Source: Candolleomyces eurysporus (lineage: Eukaryota > Basidiomycota > Agaricomycetes > Agaricales > Psathyrellaceae). From it: a stretch of 19,781 bases of DNA. Made by a program: the position numbers and the translations under genes. Below are positions 19,187 through 19,781 of the stretch, one piece after another. The notes beneath the pieces are model-generated. The model did no database searches, was not told the origin of the DNA, and was given only the letters and a program-made list of their open reading frames with translations. The stretch is from contig JANBPK010001639.1 in the NCBI GenBank assembly GCA_027579435.1, positions 1 through 19,781 on the forward strand, given 5' to 3'. Within the stretch, counting starts at the first letter, position 1, and each line of letters opens with the position of its first letter.

Positions 19187-19781
19187 ATGGCGTGTAGGAA
19201 CTGGGCGCAAGCTCTGCCAGTTGAGTTATGGATCGAGGTCGTTCTCCAATCCGAGCCTTTTGATGCTTTAACCCTAAGCAAGGTAAATAAGGAGCTATCT
19301 ATCAGATGAAATCCCACTAACGTCATATTCTGAATCTCAGGTCTCAAGAACGTTTCAGAAAATCCTCACTCATCGAGAAGTCTGGATATCACTTGTGAAA
19401 TTGACTTGTCAGCGCTTTGGCATGTTTCTCCCCTCTTACCCAACCGATATCATGGATCTGGTTGAGCTTCAACGTGCAGCTTTGGCACCCCATCGCTGGA
19501 TCCGCCTGATTCAGAATCATTCAGTGTCCAGCGAAGATCCGGCCGTATCAACCTTGCTCGTTTCGAACGCTGTCCGCCCAGTGCGTACTATTAGCACAGG
19601 TCTATATGAATACCAAGACGGGAATAGCAAACTGTTCCTGATTCCAGGGGGACGGTTTCTACTCTCGCTAAACCCCGAGAAGCTTTATATACATTTGTGG
19701 GACTTGGGAATAGCAGGTCGGCCGCCGTTGGAGAAGCCCGTTCAGATTTGCTCTGTCAATCTCCCTACTCATTCATGGTTA
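19187..19781 (+). CDS. F-box protein (5' part, runs off right edge)
   Basis: F-box proteins bind Skp1 and bring substrates to SCF ubiquitin ligases. ATG at 19187. Exon one, 19187-19282, has 32 codons; a 58-nt GT-AG intron with a CTAAC branch site follows; exon two starts at 19341 and is open to the window end (147 codons). The F-box spans roughly residues 9-50: LPVELWIEVVLQ, then LSKVSRTFQKILTHREVWISLV across the splice junction, with the usual LP, L-x-L-S-x-V-(S/C)-(R/K)-x-(F/W) and W positions. Downstream lies IRLIQNHSV, and then a segment with FLIPGGRFLLSL and HLWDLG, the start of a beta-propeller-like or WD-like repeat region common in basidiomycete F-box proteins. The substrate-binding part is cut off by the window end. 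Confidence 0.85.

Noticed and set aside
19159..19347. 62-codon minus-strand frame
   Set aside because: It is antisense to F-box exon one and its intron.
1..19781. Transposable element or viral insertion
   Set aside because: I saw no reverse transcriptase, transposase, integrase or capsid motif in the translated frames and no long terminal or inverted repeats by eye; a self-alignment would be needed to rule out degraded elements.

Overview
The window looks like nuclear DNA of an agaricomycete (mushroom-forming basidiomycete). Genes are split by many short introns of about 50-75 nt with GT-AG ends and CTAAC/CTGAC-like branch sites. The tRNA carries a short intron after position 37. The protein families seen (DUF6533-type membrane proteins, GH5 glucanase without a leader, divergent F-box protein, short-chain fungal aldo-keto reductase) are typical of that group. 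The species cannot be named from the sequence alone.

Layout, left to right. Positions 1-602 (minus) hold the 5' exons of a DUF6533-type membrane protein gene (copy A) that runs off the left edge. About 1415-1828 (minus) is an unrecognised helical ORF. 2520-4416 (minus) is a complete four-exon GH5 exo-beta-1,3-glucanase-like gene of 556 codons. It is divergent, over 507 bp, from a plus-strand gene at 4924-6060 that encodes an acidic protein with two Cys/His zinc-finger-like modules; one module lies in a different reading frame from the annotated ORF.

From about 6.4 to 14.85 kb, all on the minus strand, there are four more DUF6533-family units: E (6421-6985, decayed 3' part), B (8866-10440), C (about 12175-12525, truncated) and D (12979-14847, the best preserved). 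Copies A, B and D share a diagnostic 97-nt exon encoding the W..(K/R)W..G..LY..-RY core. A small protein-kinase-like relic lies between B and C. Five isolated Ns, four of them beside homopolymer runs, lie in or near the array, so reading frames at those points are uncertain.

The right side holds tRNA-Lys(CUU) with a 12-nt intron (15495-15580, minus), a complete 15-exon aldo-keto reductase of 347 aa (15959-17859, plus) with a 15-nt microexon and a GC-AG intron, a convergent unrecognised gene with a putative membrane segment and a Ser/Asn-rich tail (about 18065-18830, minus), and the first two exons of an F-box protein gene (19187 to the right edge, plus).

No shared pathway links these genes. 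The main structure is the tandem, same-strand family of multi-pass membrane protein genes and relics, which looks like birth-and-death expansion interrupted at its left end by housekeeping-type genes.
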